DNA of 62,726 nt from Bacteroidota bacterium (lineage in GTDB: Bacteria > Bacteroidota > Bacteroidia > Chitinophagales > Chitinophagaceae), in the NCBI GenBank assembly GCA_018267545.1, contig JAFDYG010000007.1, positions 1 to 62,726 on the forward strand, written 5' to 3'. Under the pieces are notes generated by a model. The model ran no database searches. It was not told where the DNA came from and worked only from the letters and a program-made list of their open reading frames with translations. The translations under genes and the position numbers were made by a program. This document shows, piece after piece, positions 17,801 to 25,716 of this stretch (its first letter is position 1; each line of letters opens with the position of its first letter).

Positions 17801-17952
17801 TGATAATCCTGCTCCGAGAGCGTAAAGATCTCGGGGTTGGTTACCCTAAAGGCTACGGTGTAGTCCCCCTGCCTGGAAAGCAAACACTCTCCTTCCATTC
17901 CATATACAGGCAAAGCCTGCATCCAATTTCTTTCCATGTTGGACACTTTCAA
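14836..17952 (-). CDS. traG: TraG conjugation ATPase (VirB4-like) fused in frame to a TraI/VirB5-like domain
   Basis: A 1038-residue protein. Residues 1 to about 800 are the VirB4-type ATPase that powers T4SS assembly. Walker A (SGSGGGKSFLMN) lies near residue 445 and Walker B is KLIVIEEAWRAIAQ. From about residue 809 a new module begins: a signal-peptide-like helix (ATVLLFFFLFGSSTLNA) followed by a 200-residue helical domain ending LLKKMYGL, typical of TraI-like exported proteins. No stop codon separates the two. A GTG at 15528 could start the second part separately, but its ribosome site is weak. If translated as one chain, the hydrophobic helix would place the tail across the membrane. In relatives the two are separate genes (traG, traI). 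Confidence 0.85.
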   Translation of the reverse strand: MKVSNMERNWMQALPVYGMEGECLLSRQGDYTVAFRVTNPEIFTLSEQDYQSLHQAFIKAIHSLPAGTVFHKQDWYVKSEYQPEPTDRKGWLGTASDRHFEGRPYLNHHSYIYLTRKVSPRRPSTSALSGLLRPHLFPQRAVNKASIDEFLGFCGQFRQILEDSGFISLERIGKDELWSTHQQAGLIERYCSLETGSIPLLKDVGFKNGLSVGNQSCQLFSLADAEDLPSVCSTCIDYEPYSTDRTKMPLGFASGLGLFLPYNHIYNQYVFIEEPAATLKQLETKQRRALSLSGYSRENIATHDAINNFLQEAVTDQKAPVKAHFNLQVWTNHQQEFQEIINKTNAALARIGASPRLEVIGAPQIWAAGIPGNAGDFPQNETFDIFLDQAVCFFQMETNYRSSASTFGFRLGDRLTGRPLHLDIDDEPRAAGVTANGNMVVISGSGGGKSFLMNHIVREYYDQEAHVVIIDIGHSYEIQCELHGGYYYTYDESKPISFNPFYLAAGDVWDTEKKESLKALLLALWKKADEPNKRIEYVVLSDALQLYFAKLAANGGIFPCFNTFYEFLQQEFKATLLGDGVKEKDFDIENFLYVLRPYYSGGEFEHLLNARENLDILQQRFVVFELDSIKSHPVLFPVVTLVIMEIFMSKMRKLKGVRKLIVIEEAWRAIAQGGMAEYIKYLYKTIRKFFGKAIVVTQEIEDVISSETIRQAIINNADTKLLLDQSKFQNKFDQLQDFLGISEKQKTEILSLNKGHEPGRSYKDCWIGLGATSSKVYRVEVSPEEYYVYTSEQREKKLVREFITKAGNVKDGVKLLLNTLKGATVLLFFFLFGSSTLNAQDPTSVISSGITKVIKAFDLQVQKKQTQTILLQQAQKIIENALTQLDLEDIRSWVQAQKDLYSDYFQELWQVKPVVAGYHKTAEIIQNQEKIISEYNQAWNRLKSDPNFSTEELAAMNRLYSGLLNETAKNLDMLYAVIRSFSLQMSDEERMQVIDTVGDSMNKTLSDLERLNNQNFLLSIQRSRERNNIDLLKKMYGL

Positions 17953-17968
17953 GGTTTAAAACATTATT

Positions 17969-18286
17969 TCAGCTCTTCAGTATAAATGCTTTTCTCGTTC
18001 GGGAGATTATTGCTGGCGGCAGCTTTCTGGCTGCTTTCCTTTTCATCAATCCATATTCTCCGTATCGTTTGCTCAGAGACCGCATTCGATTATAATGGAT
18101 GGTTGCAGCCAATAATACTAGCGCTATGCAGGAGTATTGGGGAACTCCGGCGAGATACAATACGACAAACAGCAATAATGCGCCAACCAATCCTGCAACG
18201 AGATAAACAATATATTGGCCTTTAATCCCCTTGACTTCAAGGGATTTCCCTATTCGTCTATTGATTATATATGTTTTCCGGCTCAT
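17969..18286 (-). CDS. traF: Conjugative transposon protein TraF (VirB3-like, DUF4133)
   Basis: A 105-residue protein with the conserved opening YIINRRIGKSLEVKGIKGQY and two membrane helices (IVYLVAGLVGALLLFVVLYL and the following one), typical of DUF4133/TraF. It pairs with TraE in the inner membrane. It overlaps traE by 4 nt and precedes traG by 16 bp. Confidence 0.9.
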   Translation of the reverse strand: MSRKTYIINRRIGKSLEVKGIKGQYIVYLVAGLVGALLLFVVLYLAGVPQYSCIALVLLAATIHYNRMRSLSKRYGEYGLMKRKAARKLPPAIISRTRKAFILKS

Positions 18287-18588
18287 ACTCCGAAGAACGA
18301 TTTAATTACCGTCGCCACAACTACCAGGAAAATACAGGCGCCGAACCACCCTGCCGCAAGTTTTTTGGTATGCGGCTCACCTTCCGCCCATGCAGAGAAA
18401 ACTTTGATCGCCCCGATCAGTCCTACTATCGCCCCTATCGCGTACATCAGGTTAACCGCCGTCGGAAAGTATCCCCGAACCAGATCATTTGCCTGGTTGA
18501 TGCCTGCGCTTCCATCCTGAGCCAAGGCCGAAAATCCCACGAATCCTATCAGAAAAAATAAACTTACAGTCCTTCTACACATTGTCAT
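18283..18588 (-). CDS. traE: Conjugative transposon protein TraE (VirB2-like, DUF4134)
   Basis: A 101-residue, pilin-like protein with a signal peptide (VSLFFLIGFVGFSALAQ), the DUF4134 pattern GINQANDLVRGYFPT and two hydrophobic helices around GAIVGLIGAIKVF and WFGACIFLVVVATVI. It is the first gene of the compact traE-F-G block. The start could also be the second Met (MCRRTV). Between it and the gene at 18777 lie 188 bp with no convincing gene. Confidence 0.9.
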   Translation of the reverse strand: MTMCRRTVSLFFLIGFVGFSALAQDGSAGINQANDLVRGYFPTAVNLMYAIGAIVGLIGAIKVFSAWAEGEPHTKKLAAGWFGACIFLVVVATVIKSFFGV

Positions 18589-18776
18589 AACTCACACTTT
18601 ACCGATGAAATAAAAATCTTAAAAAAGCGCGGCCCCCGGCCCGGCAATAGTGCTACTATCAACGTGCCTTATCCTAAACCTTATCCCATGAAACAAATCA
18701 ATCAAAACATCAATCACTGCCTTCCCGGGATAGCCGCGCTCTTAACTTGCCCAAAAAAGTGCCCCACTCATTGAGC

Positions 18777-19313
18777 TCACTCTTCCCAAAGTCCATCCAA
18801 CTCTTCGTTGCTCAAATGAATGGAGCAATTAGTTGTTACGTCGAACCTGATCAGGTTCTTGATCGATTCATTGAAAGGACCATCGTTGAGAGGCTCGTAT
18901 TCCTCCCGCCTAAGCAATGTCTGTAATCCTGAAACTATATGCTCCTTACCGGCACCCTCCTTCGCTGCCTTTTGTACTAATTGTTTAATTTCTCCGGACA
19001 GCGCTTCAGCCAGAGACATTCTGCTCTCGATGCTATTACCAACGACTTGCTGAACCGGCTCTTCCACCCTTTCAATAACCTTGCGGACATCATTTTCCTG
19101 CTCCGCCGTATACACTCCTCGGCGGGCCGGCATGATCTCTTCGGCCGCTTCGTTTTCATGACCGGACACCTGGGTACCCTTCCTCGAAAACAAGGCCATA
19201 AATTCTCGCAGTTCTTGTATAGTCTGGGAAGGATGAATGCGTAGTAAGCAAGGGAGCCCATTGCTAAAAAAATAAAAAACGTCTGTACCATACTCTTCAT
19301 TTTTGTTTGTCAT
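18777..19313 (-). CDS. ICE protein, probably a frameshifted small membrane protein
   Basis: The main frame (start MTNKNEEYG; another Met lies 45 bp further upstream) gives a soluble helical protein with acidic and basic stretches (MALFSRKGTQVSGHENEAAE, EQENDVRKVIERVEEPVQQV). In the +1-related frame, from 19300, the same DNA encodes MVQTFFIFLAMGSLAYYAFI, a very convincing transmembrane start that runs out of sense after YKN. The natural protein is probably that membrane helix joined to the EFMALFSRKG body, so one base may have been gained or lost near 19215-19240. Long T-runs (TTTTTTATTTTTTT) lie nearby. It sits upstream of traE and downstream of rteC, the position of accessory tra genes. Confidence 0.5.
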   Translation of the reverse strand: MTNKNEEYGTDVFYFFSNGLPCLLRIHPSQTIQELREFMALFSRKGTQVSGHENEAAEEIMPARRGVYTAEQENDVRKVIERVEEPVQQVVGNSIESRMSLAEALSGEIKQLVQKAAKEGAGKEHIVSGLQTLLRREEYEPLNDGPFNESIKNLIRFDVTTNCSIHLSNEELDGLWEE

Positions 19314-19379
19314 TATTGACAATACAAAAATGATCAATCCTTCATCCTCCATTTCCATACTTAGGAATAAAATATTTTA

Positions 19380-20189
19380 TCAATTGGCATTTGATCTTGA
19401 TGCATCTCTCAGCTCATCAATATATTGTGTAAGATTCTTTCTCCTTAAAATTTCCTGACGGGTAATGTAAAAATTTCCAAGGTCGATATTCAAATGCGTT
19501 TGAAACCAGGCGGCGATAGCATCAATACTAGCCTCTCCGCCGTTAAAGCTTTTCTTAAAATAAAATCCATAAATCAACTCGATAAGATCGGTTTTGCTGC
19601 CTGTCCAGATCAAAACCGGGGCCTCGGTAGTTGTGCGGGAGGGCGGGTTTCTCAACAATTCCAATTCTTCCGTCAAATACTTCTTAAGAGTGTTATTCGC
19701 CAGGAAGCGGGCAGCCCAGTAACAGCCGACACAAAAATCAGAATTCATGATAATCTCAACCTCATCCACCATTTCGTTTTCCCTCTTATTTCTTACAAAT
19801 AACCGATCGTCGGCGTCTCCCACCTTCTGGTAATAGTAAATGCAGAACTCACGATGCCGCTCAAAGAATTTCTCTACGATATCCAGCTCATGGATAAGTG
19901 TTTGCTCTATCCGGTCGACTGCGGCAAACTCTCTATCCAATTCGATCTGGCAAATTTTCGAGAAGTAAAATAAACGGCTGTAAAATGGGGGAGCAAGACG
20001 CTTGAAGTATTCAATTTCAGCGGACTCGTCTGTAAACGGATTAACCCGGATATATTCCTGCAGACGATGAATAAACTCCGTGACGGCTTTTCGGGATTTG
20101 TAGGCAACCGATAGCCTGTTAGTACCTGAGCTAATAGCATTTAAAGTCCCTGTCAGCTCACTTTCCAGGTCCTGGACAAACTTCCTCAT
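19380..20189 (-). CDS. rteC: RteC-family regulator of ICE excision/transfer
   Basis: A 269-residue protein with the RteC family pattern: an N-terminal helical region, the EIEYFKRLAPPFYSRLFYFS segment in the first third, an FCVGCYWAARFLANNTLKKY middle and a C-terminal HTH-like end (FYITRQEILRRKNLTQYIDE). In CTnDOT, RteC activates excision genes by binding upstream of them. Here it is the only recognisable excision-control gene, and the excision/integration genes it should serve are not in the window. Confidence 0.85.
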   Translation of the reverse strand: MRKFVQDLESELTGTLNAISSGTNRLSVAYKSRKAVTEFIHRLQEYIRVNPFTDESAEIEYFKRLAPPFYSRLFYFSKICQIELDREFAAVDRIEQTLIHELDIVEKFFERHREFCIYYYQKVGDADDRLFVRNKRENEMVDEVEIIMNSDFCVGCYWAARFLANNTLKKYLTEELELLRNPPSRTTTEAPVLIWTGSKTDLIELIYGFYFKKSFNGGEASIDAIAAWFQTHLNIDLGNFYITRQEILRRKNLTQYIDELRDASRSNAN

Positions 20190-20339
20190 CAGAAAAAGGT
20201 TTAATTAGCTTAGAAATAATGGTCCGATCGAATACTAATTCCGTAAATCTTTCAGAACAATATCAAAGCTAAATAACCTGTATAACCGAAACAATAGATG
20301 AAGACACAAAGGGCCAAATGACCCTTAGCGGTAGATCGA

Positions 20340-20960
20340 TTATCTTTTGGACCCGCGAATGCGTTTCTTCCTGGCCGCCTCCGCACCCATTTTCTCTATA
20401 TAGTTTTTTTTCATCCTTTTATAAGTGGACTCGCTAACGTCCAGGTAAGACGCCATATCCTTAATACTGATACGCGTTAAAAAGTCGGGATTGGTCGCGA
20501 GGAGATGTTCATATTTCTTATCACGATCTAATCGCTTGAGGATGCTGGACCTGTTGTCCAGCTTTACATAGTATTCCGTTACTATCTCCCGGCCATGGAT
20601 ATTAAACTCGGGGAAGCGTTTGTAAGTTTCGATCAGTTCGGGAAAGAGTATTCCCCAGCATTCGCACCGCTCCAGGGCCACGTGAAATTCCCTTGATGGA
20701 GTTTGGGTAAAAAAGCTGCCTACCGATACGCAAATATCCATGTTTGTAATAAACCAATCGGATACCTCGGCATCGTCCAGCATGTGATAGATGCGGATTA
20801 GGCCTTTTTGGACGAAGTAAATCTGGTCGCAGATCTGTCCGGGAACAAGGATTTTCTGCCCAGGCTCAAAGGTAAGGGGGCGGATGATCGATCGAAGCCA
20901 TTTTTCCAGTTTGGGCGACAGAGGCCGGATTAGATTCAATTTGTAGATCAGCTCTTCCAT
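20340..20960 (-). CDS. Crp/Fnr-family transcriptional regulator
   Basis: A 206-residue protein: an N-terminal cyclic-nucleotide-binding beta-roll (region LTFEPGQKILVPGQICDQI through the segment QKGLIRIYH) and a C-terminal helix-turn-helix (SIKDMASYLDVSESTYKRMK). Canonical cAMP-contact residues are not evident, so the ligand is unknown, as in most Bacteroidetes members. It is divergent from the mobilisation genes across 241 bp and may control them. Confidence 0.85.
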   Translation of the reverse strand: MEELIYKLNLIRPLSPKLEKWLRSIIRPLTFEPGQKILVPGQICDQIYFVQKGLIRIYHMLDDAEVSDWFITNMDICVSVGSFFTQTPSREFHVALERCECWGILFPELIETYKRFPEFNIHGREIVTEYYVKLDNRSSILKRLDRDKKYEHLLATNPDFLTRISIKDMASYLDVSESTYKRMKKNYIEKMGAEAARKKRIRGSKR

Positions 20961-20992
20961 AAAACATATTCATTTTTTAAAACCTACATATC

Positions 20993-21126
20993 AGCGATAC
21001 ACACTCGCTATTTCCAAACATCGGGCAATTTTCTATTATTCGGATGCAACTTTTTCACACTAAGTATATTCTTTAGCATTCACTGCTTCGGTTTTGCAGC
21101 AGTTAGCAGATAGACAGGTTCTGCTG
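20993..21126. other. Candidate oriT / control region between crp-like gene and relaxosome genes
   Basis: The 241-bp gap holds a short inverted repeat AGCGA-7 nt-TCGCT (20993-21009) and CAGCAG..CTGCTG (21097-21126). Transfer origins usually lie just upstream of relaxosome and relaxase genes and contain inverted repeats near the nic site. No nic consensus was recognised, so this is positional inference. Confidence 0.3.
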
Positions 21127-21168
21127 TAGGGTTTTGCTTCATCTCGCTGGTTTTTGGATGGTCGCGCA

Positions 21169-21176
21169 TACCTTTG
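21169..21176 (+). promoter_or_regulatory. Putative -7 box (TACCTTTG) of the mobilisation operon
   Basis: Matches TAnnTTTG 26 nt before the first mobilisation gene. A TTTTTG lies upstream but only 12 nt away instead of about 19, so the -33 element is not optimal. Confidence 0.35.
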
Positions 21177-21201
21177 ACCGTAATTAATTGAGCGGAAGAA
21201 A

Positions 21202-21579
21202 ATGAGGAATACAGGTCCAAGAAGGCTCCATCGGGTGTCGGGTTTATTCACTGCCACCGAGTTTGAAAAAGTTTCCAAAGAATTCAAGGATTCGACTTGC
21301 AGGAACTATTCGGAATACATCCGCGAACGGCTTATGGGCGAGCCGCAGACAATTTTTTACCGAAATCGGACAGCTGATGAGTTTTTGCTGATCGCTATCG
21401 AGCTAAAAGAACAGCTGGTTTTTGCGGTCAATAACATGCGAACCCACAGGGAACAATCCCATTCGCTGCACATCACTTCACAAGAACAGTTTCAGGCGAA
21501 ACTATTTTGGTTGGAAAAGATTGTCAAGGAGATAACCGGGTTGTTAACCAAAATTTACGAGCAATGGTCGCAAAAATAA
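21202..21579 (+). CDS. mobA: Relaxosome accessory protein (MobA/MobC-type)
   Basis: A 125-residue basic protein with the pattern of ribbon-helix-helix mobilisation proteins: a strand-like start (HRVSGLFTATEFEKVSK), then the segment YSEYIRERLMG and a helical tail. Such proteins bind oriT and help the relaxase nick. It overlaps the relaxase gene by 16 bp. Confidence 0.75.
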   Translation: MRNTGPRRLHRVSGLFTATEFEKVSKEFKDSTCRNYSEYIRERLMGEPQTIFYRNRTADEFLLIAIELKEQLVFAVNNMRTHREQSHSLHITSQEQFQAKLFWLEKIVKEITGLLTKIYEQWSQK

Positions 21580-22631
21580 GTACCCCTCTGCGCTTGAAAC
21601 TTGTCATCAACTATCACGAAAGAAAGGTTGGCGATGGTATGGCGGAACGAATCTATGCCTGCAAGTTTCTCCAGGACGCGGCTGATCTGACCAGAGATGA
21701 TTTAATGAACAGGTTTGGCAAGCTGCATGAGCTGAATAAAAGAGTAATCAGGAACACCATTCAATTCATGCTGGCTTTCTCGCCAAAGGACGAGCTGGAC
21801 AAAGATAAGCTGATCGAAATTGCTTCGCTTTATATGGAAAGGGTCGGTTTCGGAGAGCAGCCCTACCTGGTGTACCGGCACCGGGACACGGTAGTCCCTC
21901 ATCTTCATATTGTCTCTACGACGATCCGAAGCGACGGCAGTAAGATTAACGACTTTAATATCGGCAGATTCAAGTCGGTTCCGGCTCGTGAAGAGATTAT
22001 CCGGAAGTATGGTCTTACGTCCAGCCGGGAGAGATCCCGGTCTGAATTCCCGGACAAACCGGAAAAGCTTCAATATGGTAAGGTGGCGACTTTTGCCGGA
22101 ATCGCCGATGTTGCGACTTATGTTTTTGATAATTACCTCTTTACCTCTTTTGATGAATTCAACGCGGTGCTATCCCTTTTCAATGTTAAAGCCAGGCGTA
22201 AAGGCGACAGTTTGGCGTATGTCATGTTGAATGAACAAGGGAAGCAGGTTACAAAATGGGTAAATGCAAGTCAATTATGGTTTAAGGTTTCTCATTCTGA
22301 TCTGATACAAAAATCCCGTGACAATATCCTGTCCCGGGCTGCCTCCCTCGACCACGCCAAAAACTCACTGTTAATGGCAATGGGGGGTGGGAATATGGAA
22401 TCCATGCCTGAGAGCCTCCTGCAAGCCAATATCGATGTAGCCCCGTATGTCGAAAGTGGGACGGGGGGAGCCGGGTATATATTTATCGACCATAAACGTC
22501 ATGTCGTCCTTACCGACAAGGAACTGGGGGAAGAATTCGTGAAAAAAGTTCGGGAGATCAGTCCAACCATTCTTTTGCATCGATTGCCCAACCCGGAAAG
22601 GCCCAAACCAGGAAACAGACCATCCTTATAA
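21564..22631 (+). CDS. mobB: Relaxase (MobB-type)
   Basis: Start chosen at MVAKISTPLRLKLVINYH (21564), inside the end of the preceding gene. The relaxase core is visible: a conserved N-terminal INYHERKV segment, then the metal-binding histidine motif in HRDTVVPHLHIVST, followed by DFNIGRFKSVPAREEI. It should nick oriT and lead the transferred strand. The C-terminal third has no recognised helicase or primase domain. The T4CP gene starts 11 bp downstream. Confidence 0.85.
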   Translation: MVAKISTPLRLKLVINYHERKVGDGMAERIYACKFLQDAADLTRDDLMNRFGKLHELNKRVIRNTIQFMLAFSPKDELDKDKLIEIASLYMERVGFGEQPYLVYRHRDTVVPHLHIVSTTIRSDGSKINDFNIGRFKSVPAREEIIRKYGLTSSRERSRSEFPDKPEKLQYGKVATFAGIADVATYVFDNYLFTSFDEFNAVLSLFNVKARRKGDSLAYVMLNEQGKQVTKWVNASQLWFKVSHSDLIQKSRDNILSRAASLDHAKNSLLMAMGGGNMESMPESLLQANIDVAPYVESGTGGAGYIFIDHKRHVVLTDKELGEEFVKKVREISPTILLHRLPNPERPKPGNRPSL

Positions 22632-22641
22632 TGCCCAGGCA

Positions 22642-24627
22642 ATGACAGCTGCACAAAACGAACAACCGCTGAACCGGATACTCGATGTAACGAGGGTAAT
22701 AAGCCTATTGATTCTCTTATCACATTTTTTCTATTTCTGCCAGGCGGCGTTCGTGGAATGGAACCTTACAGGACTGATAACCAACCGGTTTCTAGATGTT
22801 CTTGAAAAAATGGGACTGTTCATTAGTTTCGGGACCTCTAAGTGGATTGCTCTGGGAGTGCTTTTACTTTCTTTGATTGGGACAAAAGGCAAAAAGATCG
22901 AGAAATTGGGCCCTGTGATTCCTGGTGTGCTCGTACTGTTCGGGTTACTTTTTTATTTCGGTTCGGTAATAGTCTTTGATGTTCAGCTTTCCAATGGGAA
23001 AACGACCATCAGCTATATTGCTCTGACCCTGACCGGCTACTTGCTATTCCTTGCGGGTGGTGCAATGTTTTCAAGAATATTGAGACAGCGGATTCGCAGG
23101 GACATTTTCAATACGCTTAACGAATCCTTTCCACAGGAGCATCGCAGTCTTGTCAATGGGAATAGCATCAATCTTCCTTATGCCTACCAGTATAATGGTC
23201 GAAAACAAACCGGCTGGATAAACATACTGGACCCTATGCGGGGGCTGCTGGTGATGGGTTCACCGGGCAGCGGCAAGTCCTGGTATATCGTTCAGAACCT
23301 GATCAAGCAGCAGATACAGAAAGGATATACCATGTTCCTTTTCGATTTCAAATACAACGACCTTACCCTGCTTGCCTATAACTACTTCCTGAGATACAGG
23401 AAAGATTATCCGGTACAGCCGAAGTTCTACGTAATCAGCTTCGACGACCTGGAACACTCACACCGGTGCAATCCCCTTGATGTATCGGGGATGACGGATA
23501 TCGCTGATGCTACCGAGGCGGCAAGGTCTATACTTTTGGGCCTGAATACCGAGTGGATCAGCAAACAGGGGGATTTTTGGGTGGAATCAGCAATTACGTT
23601 CGCTACAGCGTTGATCTGGTTTCTTAGAAAATATGCCGGTGGTAAATATTGTACGCTCCCGCATGTCATCGAGCTTATGCAGATCGACTATGGCCGGCTC
23701 CTGTCGGTACTCAGGTCCGAACCTCAAATCCAAAACTACATCGGGTCATTCGTATCGGCGTATATGAATAATAATATCGAGACGCTGGATAACCAGCTGA
23801 CATCACTAAAAATCGGTATTGCCCGGCTTTCTTCTCCGACCCTTTATTATATCATGACGGGCAACGATTTCACTCTCGATATCAACGACCCCAAAGCCCC
23901 AAAGATCTGTTGTATCGGCTCATCACCTCAACGGTCCGGGATCTACGGCGCGGTAATATCCCTGTATACCAATACGATGAACCGGTTGGTGAATAAAAAG
24001 GGAATGCTCAAAAGCAGCCATATGTACGACGAGTTCTCCTCGATTTACGTCCACCGGGTCAACGAAACGATAGCAACAGCAAGGTCAAATAAGGTTGCTG
24101 TAACGATTATTGTCCAGGACGCCAGCCAGCTACGGCTAAATTATGGGAAGGAGCAAGCCGAAGTTATTTTGAACCTGCCCGCCAACCGGATTTTCGGGCA
24201 GGTTGCCAATGACTCAGCCGAAATGGCCTCCAAGATGATCGGGAAGAATGTGCAAGCCAGGTCGAGTATTCAAACTAACCGGGCGGAAACCTCCTTCTCC
24301 ATATCCGAGCAGCTGGACATGGCAATACCGGCTTCCAGGATTTCGATGCTGAGCTCCGGCGAGTTTGCGGGTGTGGTAGCTGATACGCCTGATCAGCAGA
24401 TGGAATATAAAGCCTTTCATGGCAAGATCATACAGGATAATAAGAAGTTGAATAACGAGCAGAGTAAGTTCAAGGGATTGCCGGTGATCAGAAAGGTTGT
24501 ACCTGCTGATATACAACGCAATTATGAAGGAGTGAAACGGGATATCGAGAATATTGTCGAGAGTGAGCTAAAACGGATGCGAAATACTCCTGGGCTAGCA
24601 AGCCTCGTAATAGTAAAAAAATATTAA
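22642..24627 (+). CDS. mobC: Type IV coupling protein (VirD4/TraG family, MobC-type)
   Basis: A 661-residue inner-membrane ATPase. The N-terminal region holds several transmembrane helices (about residues 15-140). The nucleotide-binding domain begins GLLVMGSPGSGKSWYIVQN (Walker A), followed by the TMFLFDFKYNDLTLLAY segment. A later HMYDEFSSIYVH region contains the Walker B. The end of the protein is a charged, helical tail. It docks the relaxase-DNA complex to the TraG/TraJ channel. It is encoded next to the relaxase, as in Bacteroidetes mobABC operons. Confidence 0.88.
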   Translation: MTAAQNEQPLNRILDVTRVISLLILLSHFFYFCQAAFVEWNLTGLITNRFLDVLEKMGLFISFGTSKWIALGVLLLSLIGTKGKKIEKLGPVIPGVLVLFGLLFYFGSVIVFDVQLSNGKTTISYIALTLTGYLLFLAGGAMFSRILRQRIRRDIFNTLNESFPQEHRSLVNGNSINLPYAYQYNGRKQTGWINILDPMRGLLVMGSPGSGKSWYIVQNLIKQQIQKGYTMFLFDFKYNDLTLLAYNYFLRYRKDYPVQPKFYVISFDDLEHSHRCNPLDVSGMTDIADATEAARSILLGLNTEWISKQGDFWVESAITFATALIWFLRKYAGGKYCTLPHVIELMQIDYGRLLSVLRSEPQIQNYIGSFVSAYMNNNIETLDNQLTSLKIGIARLSSPTLYYIMTGNDFTLDINDPKAPKICCIGSSPQRSGIYGAVISLYTNTMNRLVNKKGMLKSSHMYDEFSSIYVHRVNETIATARSNKVAVTIIVQDASQLRLNYGKEQAEVILNLPANRIFGQVANDSAEMASKMIGKNVQARSSIQTNRAETSFSISEQLDMAIPASRISMLSSGEFAGVVADTPDQQMEYKAFHGKIIQDNKKLNNEQSKFKGLPVIRKVVPADIQRNYEGVKRDIENIVESELKRMRNTPGLASLVIVKKY

Positions 24628-24639
24628 CTTTATGTACGC

Positions 24640-24987
24640 ATGTCGAAAGACCTCAACACCATACCAGGGCCTGAGCCCGTAAAGCATCCCGAGAATGCCG
24701 CTCCAGCACTTTCCAAAGCACTGTTTTGGGATATGCGGTTCGATAAAATCGACTGGCAGGAGCACCATGTGGGAATCATCGGGAGGCTTATGGAAAGAGG
24801 GGATGACGATGAGATCGAAGAATTGATTCGCTTTTACGGGCGGGATTATGTCCTTCACACATTGCGCCACGAACTGCCCTACCTCCCGGAGTATGCCATA
24901 CCAAGGGTATGCGATTACTTCAAATTGAAGCGGGAGGAGTTGAGATGCTCTACGAGGCAACCGTGGCGAAAGGGACACTGGTTTTAA
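24640..24987 (+). CDS. DUF6922-like antitoxin
   Basis: A 115-residue protein with the pattern FWDMRFDKIDWQEH, followed by RGDDDEIEELIRFYG, typical of DUF6922 proteins. These commonly precede nucleotidyltransferase (AbiEii) toxins in Bacteroidetes and are thought to be the antitoxin. The coding region overlaps the toxin gene start by 43 bp, indicating coupling. Confidence 0.65.
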   Translation: MSKDLNTIPGPEPVKHPENAAPALSKALFWDMRFDKIDWQEHHVGIIGRLMERGDDDEIEELIRFYGRDYVLHTLRHELPYLPEYAIPRVCDYFKLKREELRCSTRQPWRKGHWF

Positions 24988-25637
24988 TAAAACAGCTTTG
25001 TTCAGAAGAGATTTTAAAAGATTTTAGATTGGTGGGTGGAACTGCGCTGTCTTTACAAATAGGTCACCGCATTTCCGTCGATATCGACTTGTTTACAAGA
25101 AACAAGTTTGATCCTCTTGAAGTTGGCTCCCATCTAAAAGATAAATATAAAGCGCAAAAAATTGTCACCCCTTCGAACAATGTCTTTACCAAGATCAATG
25201 ATGTTAAGATTGATATGATTACGCATGATTACGAATGGTTAAAGCCTCCATTAATTGACGAAGGCGTAAGGATGGCATCGCTTGACGATATTGCAGCCAT
25301 GAAGGTTCATGCCATTGCTCACGTGGGTACGCGGATGAGGGACTTTGCAGATGTTTATTTCATCCTGGAGCACCGCAGCATGGACCAAATACTGCAAGCG
25401 TATGTAGATAAATATCCCGATCTAAATAAAGAAATTGGCAGAAGAGCACTTTTATACTATGAAGATATTGTCAAGCTAGACATTCATTATATGGGCAAGC
25501 AGGTATCATGGGGGGACATTGAGGAGCGATTGAAAAAGGGAATGATGGAACCGGATCGGAAGTTTTCTCGGGAGGAGGGGCCGGAAAGGCCTGGGCTGGG
25601 GGATGAGCATGGGCAGAGGAGGAGGGGGAGGACTTGA
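24945..25637 (+). CDS. AbiEii/AbiGii-family nucleotidyltransferase toxin
   Basis: Start placed at MLYEATVAKGTL (24945), behind a strong ribosome site (GGGAGGAGT); the frame is open further upstream. The nucleotidyltransferase core is visible: RLVGGTALSLQIGHRISVDI with the GG..S and D-x-D (DIDLF) catalytic motif, and a KVHAIAHVGTRMRDFADVYF helix region. In AbiE systems this toxin transfers nucleotides to tRNA and causes growth arrest. The C-terminal 30 residues are unusually basic and Gly/Arg-rich (GLGDEHGQRRRGRT), which could be a frameshifted tail. It is the last gene on the ICE side. Confidence 0.8.
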   Translation: MLYEATVAKGTLVLIKQLCSEEILKDFRLVGGTALSLQIGHRISVDIDLFTRNKFDPLEVGSHLKDKYKAQKIVTPSNNVFTKINDVKIDMITHDYEWLKPPLIDEGVRMASLDDIAAMKVHAIAHVGTRMRDFADVYFILEHRSMDQILQAYVDKYPDLNKEIGRRALLYYEDIVKLDIHYMGKQVSWGDIEERLKKGMMEPDRKFSREEGPERPGLGDEHGQRRRGRT

Positions 25638-25716
25638 TTACCCATCAGCTATGACCTAACTATCTTGACAATGTGAAAATTCGCAAAGCTGGCTTTATTT
25701 CGGCCGGAGCCATAAA

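Noticed and set aside
18688-18774. 28-codon plus-strand ORF between traE and the gene at 18777 (MKQINQNINHCLPGIAALLT...)
   Set aside because: No ribosome site, no conserved pattern, and opposite to the operon direction.
25638-25716. Right-hand attachment site of the ICE matching the tRNA-Glu 3' end
   Set aside because: No copy of TTCGATTCCCCTACGCGG was found near the right border.
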